From Cognatazoarcus halotolerans (GTDB lineage: Bacteria > Pseudomonadota > Gammaproteobacteria > Burkholderiales > Rhodocyclaceae): a stretch of DNA of 58,425 nucleotides. Of this stretch, positions 19,401-28,170 are shown in pieces. The position numbers and the translations under genes are program-made. The stretch covers positions 1-58,425 of the forward strand of contig NZ_WUAF01000024.1 in NCBI RefSeq assembly GCF_009800965.1. Direction: 5' to 3'. The notes below the pieces were generated by a model. That model saw nothing but the letters and a program-made list of their open reading frames with translations, did no database searches and had not been told where the DNA came from. Position 1 is the stretch's first letter; the number at the start of each line of letters is the position of its first letter.

Positions 19401-20405
19401 ATGATGCTTGTCCGTCTGTTGTCGCTCGTTGCCTCATTGCTCGGGGTTTCGCCGCTCATGGCGCAGACATCTCCGCCGGAGGCACCCAGCCTGCCTGCGT
19501 GGTTCTCGCAGTCCTTTCTTGATTTTCGTGAGGACGTCGCCGAGGCAGCGCGCGACAAGCGGCAGGTGATGATCTATTTCGGGCAGGATGGCTGCCCTTA
19601 TTGCAAGGAATTGCTCACGACCAATTTCAGCCGCCCGGAGATCGTCGACAAGACCCGCGCGAATTTCCAGGTGGTGGCGCTCGATATCTGGGGCGACCGG
19701 CCGGTGACCTGGGTGGATGGCACGGTGCAGACCGAGAAGGTGCTGGCACGCAGACTGGGGGTGCAGTTCACTCCGACCATCCTCTTCCTTGACCGGCAGG
19801 GCAAGGTCAGCCAACGCCTCAACGGCTATTTCCCGCCGCCGCGTTTTTCGGCAGCGCTCGATTACGTCATCAAAGGGCCCGATCCTCGTCAGCCTCTGGC
19901 AACTTATCTCGCTACCGCGGTGCGCGAGCAGGCTTCCGCCGACCTCAATCCGGAACCTTTCTTCCTCAAACCGCCATATCGGCTCGACCGCAATGGCGGC
20001 AAGCCACTGGCGGTGCTTTGGGAGACGCGCTATTGCGGCCCGTGTGACGAGATGCATCGTGAAGGGTTCTCTCGACAGGAAATGAAGGCCCTGCTGGCCC
20101 GTTTCGACGTGGTGCGGCTGGCTCTGGGCGAGCGCAGCGACATCGTGACGCCAGCGGGTGAAGTCACCACCGCGGAGAAGTGGGCCAAACAGCTCGGCAT
20201 TGCCTACACGCCGAGCGTGGTGTTTTTCGACCAGGGGCGGGAGGTGTTCCGCATCGAGGCTTACCTGCGACCGTTCCACCTCGCCACCTCGTTCGCCTAT
20301 GTTGCCGATCGCGCCTATCGTACCGAGCCGGAATTCCAGCGTTATCTGCAGGGGCGGGCGGATCTGTTGCGCGCCCGTGGGCAGGACGTCGATATCTGGA
20401 AATGA
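19401..20405 (+). CDS. Exported protein with two thioredoxin-fold domains
   Basis: A 334-aa protein with a signal peptide (cleavage likely after LMA, residue 21) followed by two thioredoxin-like domains. Domain one has GCPYC (Cys65/Cys68, a glutaredoxin-like CPYC) with a cis-Pro segment FTPTILF. Domain two has YCGPC (Cys212/Cys215, the classical thioredoxin motif) with YTPSVVFF. Both redox pairs are intact, so a periplasmic thiol-disulfide role is likely. Related single-domain proteins are annotated SoxW or thioredoxin-fold. Start ATG at 19401 has CGGAGGT upstream. The upstream in-frame extension overlaps pit and was rejected. Confidence 0.82.
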   Translation: MMLVRLLSLVASLLGVSPLMAQTSPPEAPSLPAWFSQSFLDFREDVAEAARDKRQVMIYFGQDGCPYCKELLTTNFSRPEIVDKTRANFQVVALDIWGDRPVTWVDGTVQTEKVLARRLGVQFTPTILFLDRQGKVSQRLNGYFPPPRFSAALDYVIKGPDPRQPLATYLATAVREQASADLNPEPFFLKPPYRLDRNGGKPLAVLWETRYCGPCDEMHREGFSRQEMKALLARFDVVRLALGERSDIVTPAGEVTTAEKWAKQLGIAYTPSVVFFDQGREVFRIEAYLRPFHLATSFAYVADRAYRTEPEFQRYLQGRADLLRARGQDVDIWK

Positions 20406-20487
20406 GCGCACCGGCGCGGTGGGTGCCGGCGGTGCACGAGTGGGCGTACTGGTGCGACAATGCCGGCTTAACGTACGCGAGACCTGC

Positions 20488-21468
20488 GTGACCGACCCGA
20501 TCCTGCCCATTGCCGCGCTTGTCTTCACGCCGGACGACCAGCCCGATGCGCTGCTGCAACGCGTTGCCGGCCGGCTCGCGGAGGAAGGTGTACGTCTCGG
20601 CGGCGTGGTGCAGCACTTGCGGCTCGAGCCGGGTTGTGCCTGCGAGATGAGCCTCGAGGAGCTTGCCAGCCGGCGCATCATCCCGATTTCGCAGAATCTC
20701 GGGAGCGGTTCTACCTCCTGCCGCCTCGACCCTGCGGCAATGGCCGAAGCTGCCTCGCTGGTGCGCCAAAGCATGGCTACGGCGCCCGATCTCTTCATAT
20801 TCAACAAGTTCGGCACGCAGGAACTCGCCGGCAGCGGCCTGCGTGCCGAGATGGCCGAAGTTGCAGCGGCCGGCTTCCCGTTGCTCACCACGGTGAGACG
20901 CGACCACGTGGACGCCTGGCTGGGGTTTACGGGTGGCGAGGGCGTGCTGCTGCCGCTCGACGAAGGCGCAGCGCTCGACTGGTGGGCATCGCTCGGCACC
21001 CCCAATCGCGAAACACTGACACTCACCGATCAATCCAGGAAGGGAGCCGCCATGGCCTACGATAACCAGAATGTTTTTGCGCGCATCCTGCGCGGCGAAT
21101 TGCCTTGCATCAAGCTCTACGAAGATGCGCATAGCTTCGCGATGATGGACATCATGCCCCAGTCGGACGGGCACTTGCTGGTGCTCACCCGCGAGCCCGC
21201 CGAGACGATCTTCGACATGAGTGACGAAGCCGTGCAGCACTGCATCCTGACCACCCGGAAACTCGCAGCCGCCGCGGTTTCAGCGCTCGGGGCAGACGGG
21301 GTACTGATTTCGCAGTTCAATGGCGCTGCCGCGGGCCAGACCGTGCCGCACGTTCATTTTCACGTGATTCCGCGTTTTGCCGGTGTGCCGATGAAGTCCC
21401 ACGGGCGTGAGCGTGAGGACATGGCAAGGCTCGAGGACATCGCCGGCCGCATCATCGCCGCGCTCTAG
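20488..21468 (+). CDS. DUF2478 - HIT domain fusion protein
   Basis: One uninterrupted 326-codon frame joins two families. Residues 1-~185 match DUF2478 (LGGVVQH, CRLDPAAMAEA, DLFIFNKFGTQELAGSGLR), a family of unknown function sometimes found near molybdate transport genes. From residue 189 (MAYDNQNVFARIL) it is a complete 138-aa HIT protein with the nucleotide-hydrolase motif HVHFHVIPRF. A strong Shine-Dalgarno (AGGAAGGGA) lies just before the internal ATG at 21052, so a separate HIT protein is probably also, or mainly, made. The GTG start at 20488 is chosen because the family N-terminus begins here; it has only a weak ribosome site. Confidence 0.8.
   Translation: MTDPILPIAALVFTPDDQPDALLQRVAGRLAEEGVRLGGVVQHLRLEPGCACEMSLEELASRRIIPISQNLGSGSTSCRLDPAAMAEAASLVRQSMATAPDLFIFNKFGTQELAGSGLRAEMAEVAAAGFPLLTTVRRDHVDAWLGFTGGEGVLLPLDEGAALDWWASLGTPNRETLTLTDQSRKGAAMAYDNQNVFARILRGELPCIKLYEDAHSFAMMDIMPQSDGHLLVLTREPAETIFDMSDEAVQHCILTTRKLAAAAVSALGADGVLISQFNGAAAGQTVPHVHFHVIPRFAGVPMKSHGREREDMARLEDIAGRIIAAL
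21043..21468 (+). promoter_or_regulatory. Internal ribosome binding site and alternative HIT start within the fusion
   Basis: AGGAAGGGA near 21037-21045, followed by ATG at 21052, would start a stand-alone HIT protein of normal length (138 aa) in the same frame as the fusion. This is the form expected in most bacteria, where the two genes are separate. Confidence 0.6.
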
Positions 21469-21489
21469 AGAGGGCTGGCTGGCGGGGCT

Positions 21490-23307
21490 TTATTGGCCGC
21501 GCATGAAGAAGCGGTCGAGATCAGTCATGGTGAGCTGGGTCCAGGTAGGGCGACCGTGGTTGCACTGATCGGCCCTTTCGGTGGTCTCCATCTCGCGCAG
21601 CAGGGCGTTCATTTCCGGAATCGTGAGGCTGCGGTTGGCCCGGACCGCACCATGACAGGCCATGGTGGCGAGCAGTTCGTTGCGTCGCGCGGTAATCACT
21701 TCGCTGGCCGGATATTCGCGCAGTTCCTCCAGCAGATTGCGCAGCAGCTCGGCCACCGGCGCCGAGGCGAGCAGCGCCGGCACACTGCGCACGGCGAGTT
21801 CCTGCGGGCCGGCAGGGCTTACCTCGAAGCCCATGCCGAGCAGTACATCGGCACATTCTTCCGCGGTGGCCATCTCGCGCGGGCCGACGCCGAACACCGC
21901 CGGAATCAACAGGCGCTGTATCGACGGGGTGCCGTCGAGGACGGTCTTCAAGCGCTCGTAGAGGATCCGCTCGTGGGCGGCGTGCATGTCCACCAGCACC
22001 AAGCCGGCCTCGTTCTGGGCAAGGATGTAGATGCCGTGCAGCTGGGCGATAGCGAAGCCCAGCGGCGGCGCGTCGTGTGCGCGGCCCGTCGTCGGAGGCG
22101 TGGGTTGCGCTGGTCGCGCTGCGGGGACCGTGTCGGGGCCGAAATGGCTCGGAACGGCATCGGCCGGCCGCGCCGTGGACACGAAATCGAAATAGGCCCG
22201 GTTTGCTGAATCCATGGCCAGGCGTCCCTGGCTCGCCTGCGGCGGCGGGTATGCAGGCCTTGCCGGCGAAGCGGTTTCGGCAGCGCGCGCCGGCGCCGTT
22301 TCCGTCTGCGTATTGCCCGCCTGGCTGGCACCCGATTCGGCGAGGGTGCGCTTCAGGGCGTGATAGACGAACTGGTGCACTGCGCGCGCCTCGCGGAAGC
22401 GCACCTCGATCTTGGCCGGATGCACATTGACGTCAACCCCGGCCGGATCCAGTTCGAGAAACAGCACGTAGGCGGGATGGCGGCTGCCGTGCAGGATGTC
22501 TGCGTAGGCCTCGCGGATCGCGTGGGTCAGCAGTTTGTCACGGACGTAGCGGCCGTTCACGAAGAAGTACTGGGCGTCCCGGCTCGCGCGTGAATAGGCT
22601 GGCAGGGAGGCAAAGCCGGAGAGCCGCAGCGGGCCCGCGTCGGCTTCTAGCGGGCGGGCGTGAGCGAGGAAATCGTCGCCCATCAGCGCGCCGGTGCGAC
22701 GTAGGGCGTCGGCAGCCGGAAGCCGGTGGATCACCCGCCCGTTGTGCGAGAGCTGCATGGCCACGTCTGGCCGCGCCAACGCGACGCGACGGAACATTTC
22801 GTCGCAATGTGCATACTCGGTGGCTTCGCTCTTGAGGAACTTGCGTCGTGCCGGGGTATTGAAATAGAGGTCGGCCACCTCGACCACGGTGCCCTGGTTC
22901 AGTGCCGCGGGTGCGAGCGCACGGTCGCTGGCGTCCACCCGCCACGCGTGGGCTTCGCCATCGGCGCGGCTGGTGATGCTCATCCGCGACACGGCCGCGA
23001 TCGCCGCCAACGCTTCTCCGCGAAAGCCCATGGTGCCGACCTGTTCGAGATCTTCGAGGCTGGCGATCTTGCTCGTCGCGTGTCGCTCCAGGGCGAGCGG
23101 CAGGTCGTCCGGCCCGATGCCGCGACCGTCATCCACGACGCGGATCCGCCTTGTTCCGCCTTGTTCGAGCACTACCTCGATGGTCCGGGCGCCTGCATCG
23201 GATGCGTTCTCGAGCACTTCCTTGACCACCGAGGCAGGTCGCTCGACCACCTCACCCGCGGCAATCTGGTTGATGAGCTGGTCGGGGAGAAGATGAATGA
23301 CTGGCAT
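21490..23307 (-). CDS. mutL: DNA mismatch repair protein MutL
   Basis: MutL couples MutS mismatch recognition to downstream nicking and unwinding. The 605-aa protein has the GHKL ATPase motifs in the first 110 residues (ENASDAGA, VVDDGRGIGPDDL, TMGFRGEALAAI), the transducer domain with VNVHPAKIEVRF, a low-complexity Pro/Ala linker (about residues 325-405), and the C-terminal dimerisation domain with MACHGAVRANRSL. It lacks the DQHA(X)2E(X)4E endonuclease metal motif in canonical form (VDMHAAHERILYE instead), so it may be a non-endonuclease MutL like that of E. coli. No mutS or miaA is adjacent, although miaA is only 5 kb away. Confidence 0.96.
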   Translation of the reverse strand: MPVIHLLPDQLINQIAAGEVVERPASVVKEVLENASDAGARTIEVVLEQGGTRRIRVVDDGRGIGPDDLPLALERHATSKIASLEDLEQVGTMGFRGEALAAIAAVSRMSITSRADGEAHAWRVDASDRALAPAALNQGTVVEVADLYFNTPARRKFLKSEATEYAHCDEMFRRVALARPDVAMQLSHNGRVIHRLPAADALRRTGALMGDDFLAHARPLEADAGPLRLSGFASLPAYSRASRDAQYFFVNGRYVRDKLLTHAIREAYADILHGSRHPAYVLFLELDPAGVDVNVHPAKIEVRFREARAVHQFVYHALKRTLAESGASQAGNTQTETAPARAAETASPARPAYPPPQASQGRLAMDSANRAYFDFVSTARPADAVPSHFGPDTVPAARPAQPTPPTTGRAHDAPPLGFAIAQLHGIYILAQNEAGLVLVDMHAAHERILYERLKTVLDGTPSIQRLLIPAVFGVGPREMATAEECADVLLGMGFEVSPAGPQELAVRSVPALLASAPVAELLRNLLEELREYPASEVITARRNELLATMACHGAVRANRSLTIPEMNALLREMETTERADQCNHGRPTWTQLTMTDLDRFFMRGQ

Positions 23308-23396
23308 GGAAACCGATTATACGGGGCACGATCATGCTTCGCCGGCGACAAAAGTTCACGCAAGGCGGAATGGCGCCGTGTAAGAATTTCGCTTAC

Positions 23397-24080
23397 ATGA
23401 AAATCGCGATGCCACCCCCTCAGATCGGCGACGCTGGAGCGAATCGCATCCGGCGGGCCGCACACTGGCCGGTCCTGGTCGGAGCGTTGTTGCTGATTCT
23501 CCTCTGGCTGTCACTCGCGGCTTACGTCCAGGCGCACGTCGAAGCCTCGATGGGACGCGTTCTTGCCGCAGTGCGTCCGCTTGCGGCGGCTGGCCAGATC
23601 GTGCCGGTCGAGCGACCCCGGGCGGCTGCGCAGCCGCTTATCTCCGAGGCCAGGGCCTCGGAGAGCGTCGCGCCGGTTAGCGACACGTCTGTCGCTGCCG
23701 TGTCGCAGGCCGGGAGATTGCAGGCCGAGGTCGACCGGATGCTGGCTGAAACGCCGCTGGAGTTCCGGTACATGAAATTTCAGCTGCGCGACGCCAGTCG
23801 TCGCGCGTTGTTTCAGCTCGGCGAGCGACTTGTAGCGGAAAACGGAGATTTTGCGGTGCAGGTCAGGGTGCATGCCAACAGTTGGGGTTCAAGGCGCAGG
23901 AATCTCGAGGTCAGCGCTCGGCGTGCGCAGGTCGTGCGCGACGAGTTGCTTACCGCCGGCTTGCCCGCCAACAGAGTCAGTTTCGAAGGCGTGGGTGAGG
24001 CTGAATCGCGGCTTGGTCGAAACGAAAGCGAAACCCGGCGGCTCAATCGCCGGACCGAAATCCGGATCATGGGGAACTGA
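23397..24080 (+). CDS. OmpA-like peptidoglycan-binding domain protein, membrane anchored
   Basis: A 227-aa protein with one N-terminal membrane helix (residues 21-45, LVGALLLILLWLSLAAYV), an Ala/Val-rich linker of about 65 residues, and a C-terminal OmpA-like domain (from about residue 120) ending in NESETRRLNRRTEIRIMGN, which carries the conserved NxxxxRRxxxR helix. The family binds peptidoglycan, tethering the protein to the wall. The start at 23397 (MKIAMPPP) leaves the helix as an uncleaved anchor; an upstream ATG at 23334 is possible. Transcribed with the small membrane protein that follows 2 nt later. Function beyond wall binding is unknown. Confidence 0.72.
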   Translation: MKIAMPPPQIGDAGANRIRRAAHWPVLVGALLLILLWLSLAAYVQAHVEASMGRVLAAVRPLAAAGQIVPVERPRAAAQPLISEARASESVAPVSDTSVAAVSQAGRLQAEVDRMLAETPLEFRYMKFQLRDASRRALFQLGERLVAENGDFAVQVRVHANSWGSRRRNLEVSARRAQVVRDELLTAGLPANRVSFEGVGEAESRLGRNESETRRLNRRTEIRIMGN

Positions 24081-24082
24081 GA

Positions 24083-24346
24083 ATGGAATGGCTCTACGGA
24101 GTATTGCTCGTCGCGGTGTTCGCGTCCGCAGCCATCGGCTTCTGGGTCGCATGGATGGTGAGGGGTGAGGCGCTCGGTCGGGCGCGAGCCGATGCCGACT
24201 ATCTCATGGACCTCTGGGCGCGAACCGGTGGCACGCAGGCGCGGACCTTCGCACTCAATGCGGGTGCCCGGGCCGAGCGTGTGCCCGGCGAGGATCCCGC
24301 GGTAAGGCTCGGCCGGGAAACCGCAGTCGCAAATCTGCGTCACTGA
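24083..24346 (+). CDS. Small membrane protein of unknown function
   Basis: An 87-aa frame starting 2 nt after the OmpA-like gene, with a GGGGAAC segment upstream of its ATG. Residues 4-26 form one clear membrane helix; the rest is hydrophilic and Ala/Arg-rich with no recognised domain. The tight coupling to the upstream gene and the clear hydrophobic profile support a real gene, but there is no homology I can name. Confidence 0.5.
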   Translation: MEWLYGVLLVAVFASAAIGFWVAWMVRGEALGRARADADYLMDLWARTGGTQARTFALNAGARAERVPGEDPAVRLGRETAVANLRH

Positions 24347-24617
24347 CCGTTCGGCGGTCGGCCACGTGTCGGCCGTCATGCCGCCTGGCCGCGTCGTGGA
24401 CGAGCGGCAGGGCGACAGTCGGGTAGAATGCCGGCAGTCCCACTTTTTGCGGCTTCGTCCGCTCGTGTCTTTCTGTCCCCGGAAACTGCACCCGAACACG
24501 CGAATCCCTTATGCGATGGCGCCTTGAGGCGCCTGCCGTCGTTTTCGCTTTCGTTCGCGGGCGGCTGGCGCCGCGGGGAGCTGTCGTCCTGCCCAAGCCG
24601 TGTATTGGTCTCGAGTC
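24347..24617. promoter_or_regulatory. purN: Intergenic region upstream of purN
   Basis: This 271-nt gap holds a TAGAAT -10-like hexamer at 24424-24429 (GGGTAGAATGCC) and a short hairpin GGCGCC-TTGA-GGCGCC at 24518-24533 in the presumed leader of purN. No clear -35, tRNA or riboswitch consensus is visible. The hairpin is followed by CGTTTTCG and could weakly terminate or structure the leader. Confidence 0.3.
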
Positions 24618-25262
24618 ATGAAAAATATCGTCATCCTGATTTCCGGTCGTGGCAGCAACATGGAGGCGATCGTTCGGGCGGCGATTCCCTCTGCGCACAT
24701 CGCCGCGGTGATCAGCAACCGGCCCACAGCGGGTGGTCTGTCGTTCGCCGCGGAGCATGATATTGCCTGCGAGGTGGTCGATCACACGGCCTACGGTTCG
24801 CGTGAAGCGTTCGACGCCGCGCTGGCTGCCGCGATCGACGCGCATGAGCCCGACCTGGTCGTGCTGGCGGGGTTCATGCGTGTGCTCAGTGACGGCTTCG
24901 TCGAGCACTACGCCGGACGGTTGATGAATATCCACCCCTCCTTGCTGCCGTCCTTCCCGGGGTTGCACACGCACCGCCGCGCGCTCGAGGCGGGCGTGCG
25001 GATCCACGGCGCGACGGTCCACTTCGTCACCGCAACACTCGATTGCGGGCCGATCGTGATTCAGGCTGCCGTGCCGGTGACGAGCGGCGATGATGAAGCC
25101 AGCCTGGCTGCGAAAGTGCTCCGCGAAGAGCACCGCATCTATCCACAGGCAGTACGCTGGTTCGCCGAGGGGCGCCTGAGGGTCGAGGATGGCAGGGTGA
25201 AGCTCGCCGGCGCGGATGTGCCGGCGGTACTCGGTTGCGTACCGGCGATCGATGCGGACTGA
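24618..25262 (+). CDS. purN: Phosphoribosylglycinamide formyltransferase (GART)
   Basis: Formylates GAR with 10-formyltetrahydrofolate, the third step of purine synthesis. The 214-aa protein has the ISGRGSNMEAI N-terminus, AGFMRVLS, the NIHPSLLPSFPG catalytic block with the Asn-His pair, and HFVTATLDCGPIVIQ containing the catalytic Asp. The ATG at 24618 (MKNIVILISG) is the family start. Two purine genes, purM and purN, are 16 kb apart here rather than adjacent. It is followed after 12 nt by the DUF3108 gene. Confidence 0.97.
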   Translation: MKNIVILISGRGSNMEAIVRAAIPSAHIAAVISNRPTAGGLSFAAEHDIACEVVDHTAYGSREAFDAALAAAIDAHEPDLVVLAGFMRVLSDGFVEHYAGRLMNIHPSLLPSFPGLHTHRRALEAGVRIHGATVHFVTATLDCGPIVIQAAVPVTSGDDEASLAAKVLREEHRIYPQAVRWFAEGRLRVEDGRVKLAGADVPAVLGCVPAIDAD

Positions 25263-25274
25263 GGATCGAGCGCA

Positions 25275-26171
25275 ATGACTCTCCTCGCATCCGGCCTGCG
25301 AACGAGGCTGTCGCTGATGTTCCGCCCGGTGCTCGCGGTCTTGCTGTGTGCCCATCTTGTCGGACACGCCGCCGCAGACCGACCGCTTGACGCGCAAGCG
25401 CTGCGGTTGACCGTGGTGCCGTCCTTTTCCAAATCGGCGGGCGAGGCGCAGTTGCCCGGGCCGACACCGTTCAGGCCCGTCGCGCTTGTCGCCGCAGCGG
25501 CCCAGTCGTCGTGGTCCGCCAGAGGCGAGATCGTGTTCGACGTGTTTCGGGGCGACGGCAACTTCAGGCTGGGTACGACAACCCATCGCTGGCAACAAGC
25601 CAACGGCCGTTACAGCATGGAGGCGCGGGTCGAAACGACCGGACTCGTGGCCCTCTTCAAGGCGGTGGACTATGTCCAGCGCAGCGAGGGGCGCGTCTTG
25701 CCGCAGGGGCTTCGGCCGTCCTCCTTCAGCGTGGAGCGCGGCGGCAAGCGGCGCGAGTGGTCCGAATTCAACTGGCAGGCGGGACGCGTCAAGCTGTTCA
25801 AGGACGGCAAGGCGCGCGAGGTCGATGTGGCGCCCGGCGACCAGGATGTGCTCAGCCTGTGGCACCAGCTGAGCCTGGGCGGCTGGCGCAGTGGCGAGGA
25901 GCTTACCGTCGTTACCGGCAAGTCGGCGGCGAAAACGCGGATCGAGGCGCTCGGCAGTGAGCGGTCCGAGGTACCGGCGGGGCGGTTCGAGACGCGTCAC
26001 CTGCGGGCGACCGCGACCGATGGCAGTCTGGTACTTGATATCTGGTATGCGTTCGACGGGGACATGGTTCCCGTACGGATACGCATGCAGGACAGGAAGG
26101 GTGAGGTGCTCGACCAGCGTGCCCGTGTCGTCGTGCTCGATGGCGTGGCGGTGAGCGGCGCTCGGGAATGA
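25275..26171 (+). CDS. DUF3108 domain-containing exported protein
   Basis: A 298-aa protein with an N-terminal signal-like hydrophobic segment (about residues 15-35, ending HAAA) and a C-terminal DUF3108 domain from about residue 80. Visible features are FRLGTTTHRW, EARVETTGLVALFKAVDYVQRSEG, FSVERGGKRREWSEFNW and the ending LVLDIWYAFDGDMVPVRIRM. DUF3108 proteins are periplasmic and of unknown function. Lying between purN and an RsmB-like gene is, as far as I recall, a common order in this bacterial group. Confidence 0.85.
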   Translation: MTLLASGLRTRLSLMFRPVLAVLLCAHLVGHAAADRPLDAQALRLTVVPSFSKSAGEAQLPGPTPFRPVALVAAAAQSSWSARGEIVFDVFRGDGNFRLGTTTHRWQQANGRYSMEARVETTGLVALFKAVDYVQRSEGRVLPQGLRPSSFSVERGGKRREWSEFNWQAGRVKLFKDGKAREVDVAPGDQDVLSLWHQLSLGGWRSGEELTVVTGKSAAKTRIEALGSERSEVPAGRFETRHLRATATDGSLVLDIWYAFDGDMVPVRIRMQDRKGEVLDQRARVVVLDGVAVSGARE

Positions 26172-26208
26172 ACAAGCGGCCTTGTCGGCCGGACAGGATG
26201 AGCAGGAA

Positions 26209-27480
26209 ATGAGTCAGGAAGGTATTTCGCGGGCGCTGCTCGATCAGGCGGTACAGGTGCTCGGTAGCGTGCTTGGTTTCCAGCACCCCGCGGACAGCGT
26301 GCTGTCGCGCTGTTTCCGCGAGCAACGCAACCTCGGTCAGCGTGATCGAGCCTTCATTGCCGAGTCGGTCTATGCGGTATTGCGGCGCCTTCGCTGGTTG
26401 CGTCGCCTCGCCGGCTTCCGTGCGACACCGAGGCAGTTGTTGCTGGCCTGGCTGGTGCGCGGCGAGGGCATGTCGCTGCGTCGTCTCGATGCCGCGCTGA
26501 ATGGTGAGGAAAAGGCCTGGGCGGGCGAGCTGAAGGCCCGGACTATCGGCGACGAGACGCTGGGCGAGCGCACGGATCTGCCGGACTGGCTGGTGAGGCG
26601 CCTGTCCGCGCGTTTCGATGAGGAAGGCCTTGTCGCCCTGGCGCGCGGGCTCAATCGGCCGGCGCCGCTCGATCTGCGGGTCAACACGCTGAAGGCAAAC
26701 CGCGACGCGGTGCTGGCCGGGTTGGCCGGGTCGGGAATCGAGGCGCACGCAGGTGCGTTCTCGCCGGTCGCGATCAGGCTGGCAGGCAAGCCGGCGTTGC
26801 AGCGTCACCCGCTTTTCCTCGATGGTTGCGTGGAGGTCCAGGACGAGGGCAGCCAGTTGCTCGGCTATCTCGTGGCACCGAAGCGCGGCGAGATGGTGGT
26901 CGATTTCTGCGCCGGCGCGGGCGGCAAGACCCTGCTGCTGGGGGCGCTGATGCGTAATACCGGGCGCCTCTATGCCTTCGATGTGGCCGAGCGCCGGCTC
27001 GCCAAGCTCAAACCACGGATGGCCCGAGCCGGACTCTCGAACGTGCATCCGATGGTGGTCGCCAGCGAGACCGACGCACGTATCAAGCGGCTTGCCGGCA
27101 AGGCTGACCGGGTGCTGGTGGACGCGCCGTGCAGCGGGCTCGGAACCTTGCGGCGCAATCCCGATCTCAAGTGGCGCCAGACCGACGCTTCGGTCGATGA
27201 ACTGGTGGTCAAGCAGTCAGCCATCCTCGCGGCCGCGGCACGGCTGGTCCGGCCGGGCGGGCGGCTTGTCTATGCGACCTGCAGTCTGCTTGTGGAGGAA
27301 AACGATGCCATCGTCGACGCCTTCCTGGCCGCGCATCCGGGTTTCGTGCAGATCAGCGCGGCGGAGGTGTTGCGCAAGCAGGGGATCGAGCTGGAGTGCG
27401 GCGAGCGGCTCAGTCTGCTGCCCCAGGTCCATGACACCGACGGTTTCTTCGCGGCGGTGCTGGAACGAGCTCAAGCTTGA
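26209..27480 (+). CDS. RsmB/NOP family RNA (cytosine-5) methyltransferase
   Basis: A 423-aa SAM-dependent methyltransferase. The N-terminal ~130 residues resemble the NusB-like RNA-binding domain of RsmB. The Rossmann core carries VDFCAGAGGKTLLLG (SAM binding), VDAPCSGLGTLRRNPDLKW (motif IV with the releasing Cys), and YATCSLLVEEND (motif VI with the catalytic Cys). The length is close to E. coli RsmB (429 aa), which makes m5C967 in 16S rRNA; whether this copy modifies that site cannot be told, since no fmt gene is adjacent. ATG at 26209 is chosen over a TTG 9 codons upstream, with AGGATGAG at good spacing. Confidence 0.88.
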   Translation: MSQEGISRALLDQAVQVLGSVLGFQHPADSVLSRCFREQRNLGQRDRAFIAESVYAVLRRLRWLRRLAGFRATPRQLLLAWLVRGEGMSLRRLDAALNGEEKAWAGELKARTIGDETLGERTDLPDWLVRRLSARFDEEGLVALARGLNRPAPLDLRVNTLKANRDAVLAGLAGSGIEAHAGAFSPVAIRLAGKPALQRHPLFLDGCVEVQDEGSQLLGYLVAPKRGEMVVDFCAGAGGKTLLLGALMRNTGRLYAFDVAERRLAKLKPRMARAGLSNVHPMVVASETDARIKRLAGKADRVLVDAPCSGLGTLRRNPDLKWRQTDASVDELVVKQSAILAAAARLVRPGGRLVYATCSLLVEENDAIVDAFLAAHPGFVQISAAEVLRKQGIELECGERLSLLPQVHDTDGFFAAVLERAQA

Positions 27481-27546
27481 TCCAGTCGATGTCCGCAGTC
27501 TTGAGCGCCTGCCGTGCCGTCGTGGGCCCGAATTATGTGTGAGTGA

Positions 27547-28170
27547 ATGATGCGTCTGCCCGAGTTCTTCAAATCCGTGCCTGTCCTTACTGTTTATGAC
27601 CCGCTTGCGGAATGTCTTGGCTCTGCCGAAGGCGGGGTCATCGAATATCGCTATGCGGATGCGGTGCGCCTCGCCGGCCATTCGTGTCCCACGGTGGCGA
27701 TGTCCTATGCCCTGACCTGCAAAGGGCTCTCCGAGTTGTACGGCGAGTCCCTGCCGGAGCGCGGGGCGGTAAGGGCGGTTTTCAGCGACGGGGTCGAGGC
27801 CGGCGTCACCGGCGTGGTCGCGGGCGTCGTCGGGCTGCTCTGCGGGGCTGCGGTGGCGGGAGGCTTCGGTGGAATCGCGGGGCGTTTCGCGCGTCGTGGG
27901 CTGATGCAGTTCGGCGTTGCCGGCGAGGCCGTGTTCCGCCTGCAGCGACCCGACGTCGGCGCCGAGGTAAGCCTCTCCGCTCGCCTCGACCGCGTGCCGG
28001 CGGCATCGGGCCTGCGTCCGCTCATGCATCTCGTGGGGGCGGGGACGGCGAGCCGCGCCGAACGCCAGGAGTTTGCCCGCCTGTGGCAGGCGCGCGTCAG
28101 GCGGATGCTGCTCGATCACTGGGATGATGGGGAGCTGTGGCAGGTCGAGCGTCGGGGGATCCAGGGATGA
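27547..28170 (+). CDS. FmdE-like protein (tentative)
   Basis: A 207-aa cytoplasmic protein with no signal peptide. The motif AGHSCPTVAMSYALTCKGLSEL resembles the HGHxCPG segment near the N-terminus of FmdE-family proteins (formylmethanofuran dehydrogenase subunit E-like), where it binds metal; the later FSDGVEAGVTGV segment could be the second metal-site region, but the Gly-rich VVGLLCGAAVAGG and following part is unlike typical members. The assignment is therefore tentative and the reaction unknown. Two ATGs occur at 27547 and 27550. The stop overlaps the start of a hemerythrin gene by 4 nt, implying linked functions. Confidence 0.6.
   Translation: MMRLPEFFKSVPVLTVYDPLAECLGSAEGGVIEYRYADAVRLAGHSCPTVAMSYALTCKGLSELYGESLPERGAVRAVFSDGVEAGVTGVVAGVVGLLCGAAVAGGFGGIAGRFARRGLMQFGVAGEAVFRLQRPDVGAEVSLSARLDRVPAASGLRPLMHLVGAGTASRAERQEFARLWQARVRRMLLDHWDDGELWQVERRGIQG

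Noticed and set aside
24255-26000. 581-codon minus-strand frame over purN and DUF3108
   Set aside because: It is an antisense shadow with composition bias and no domain.
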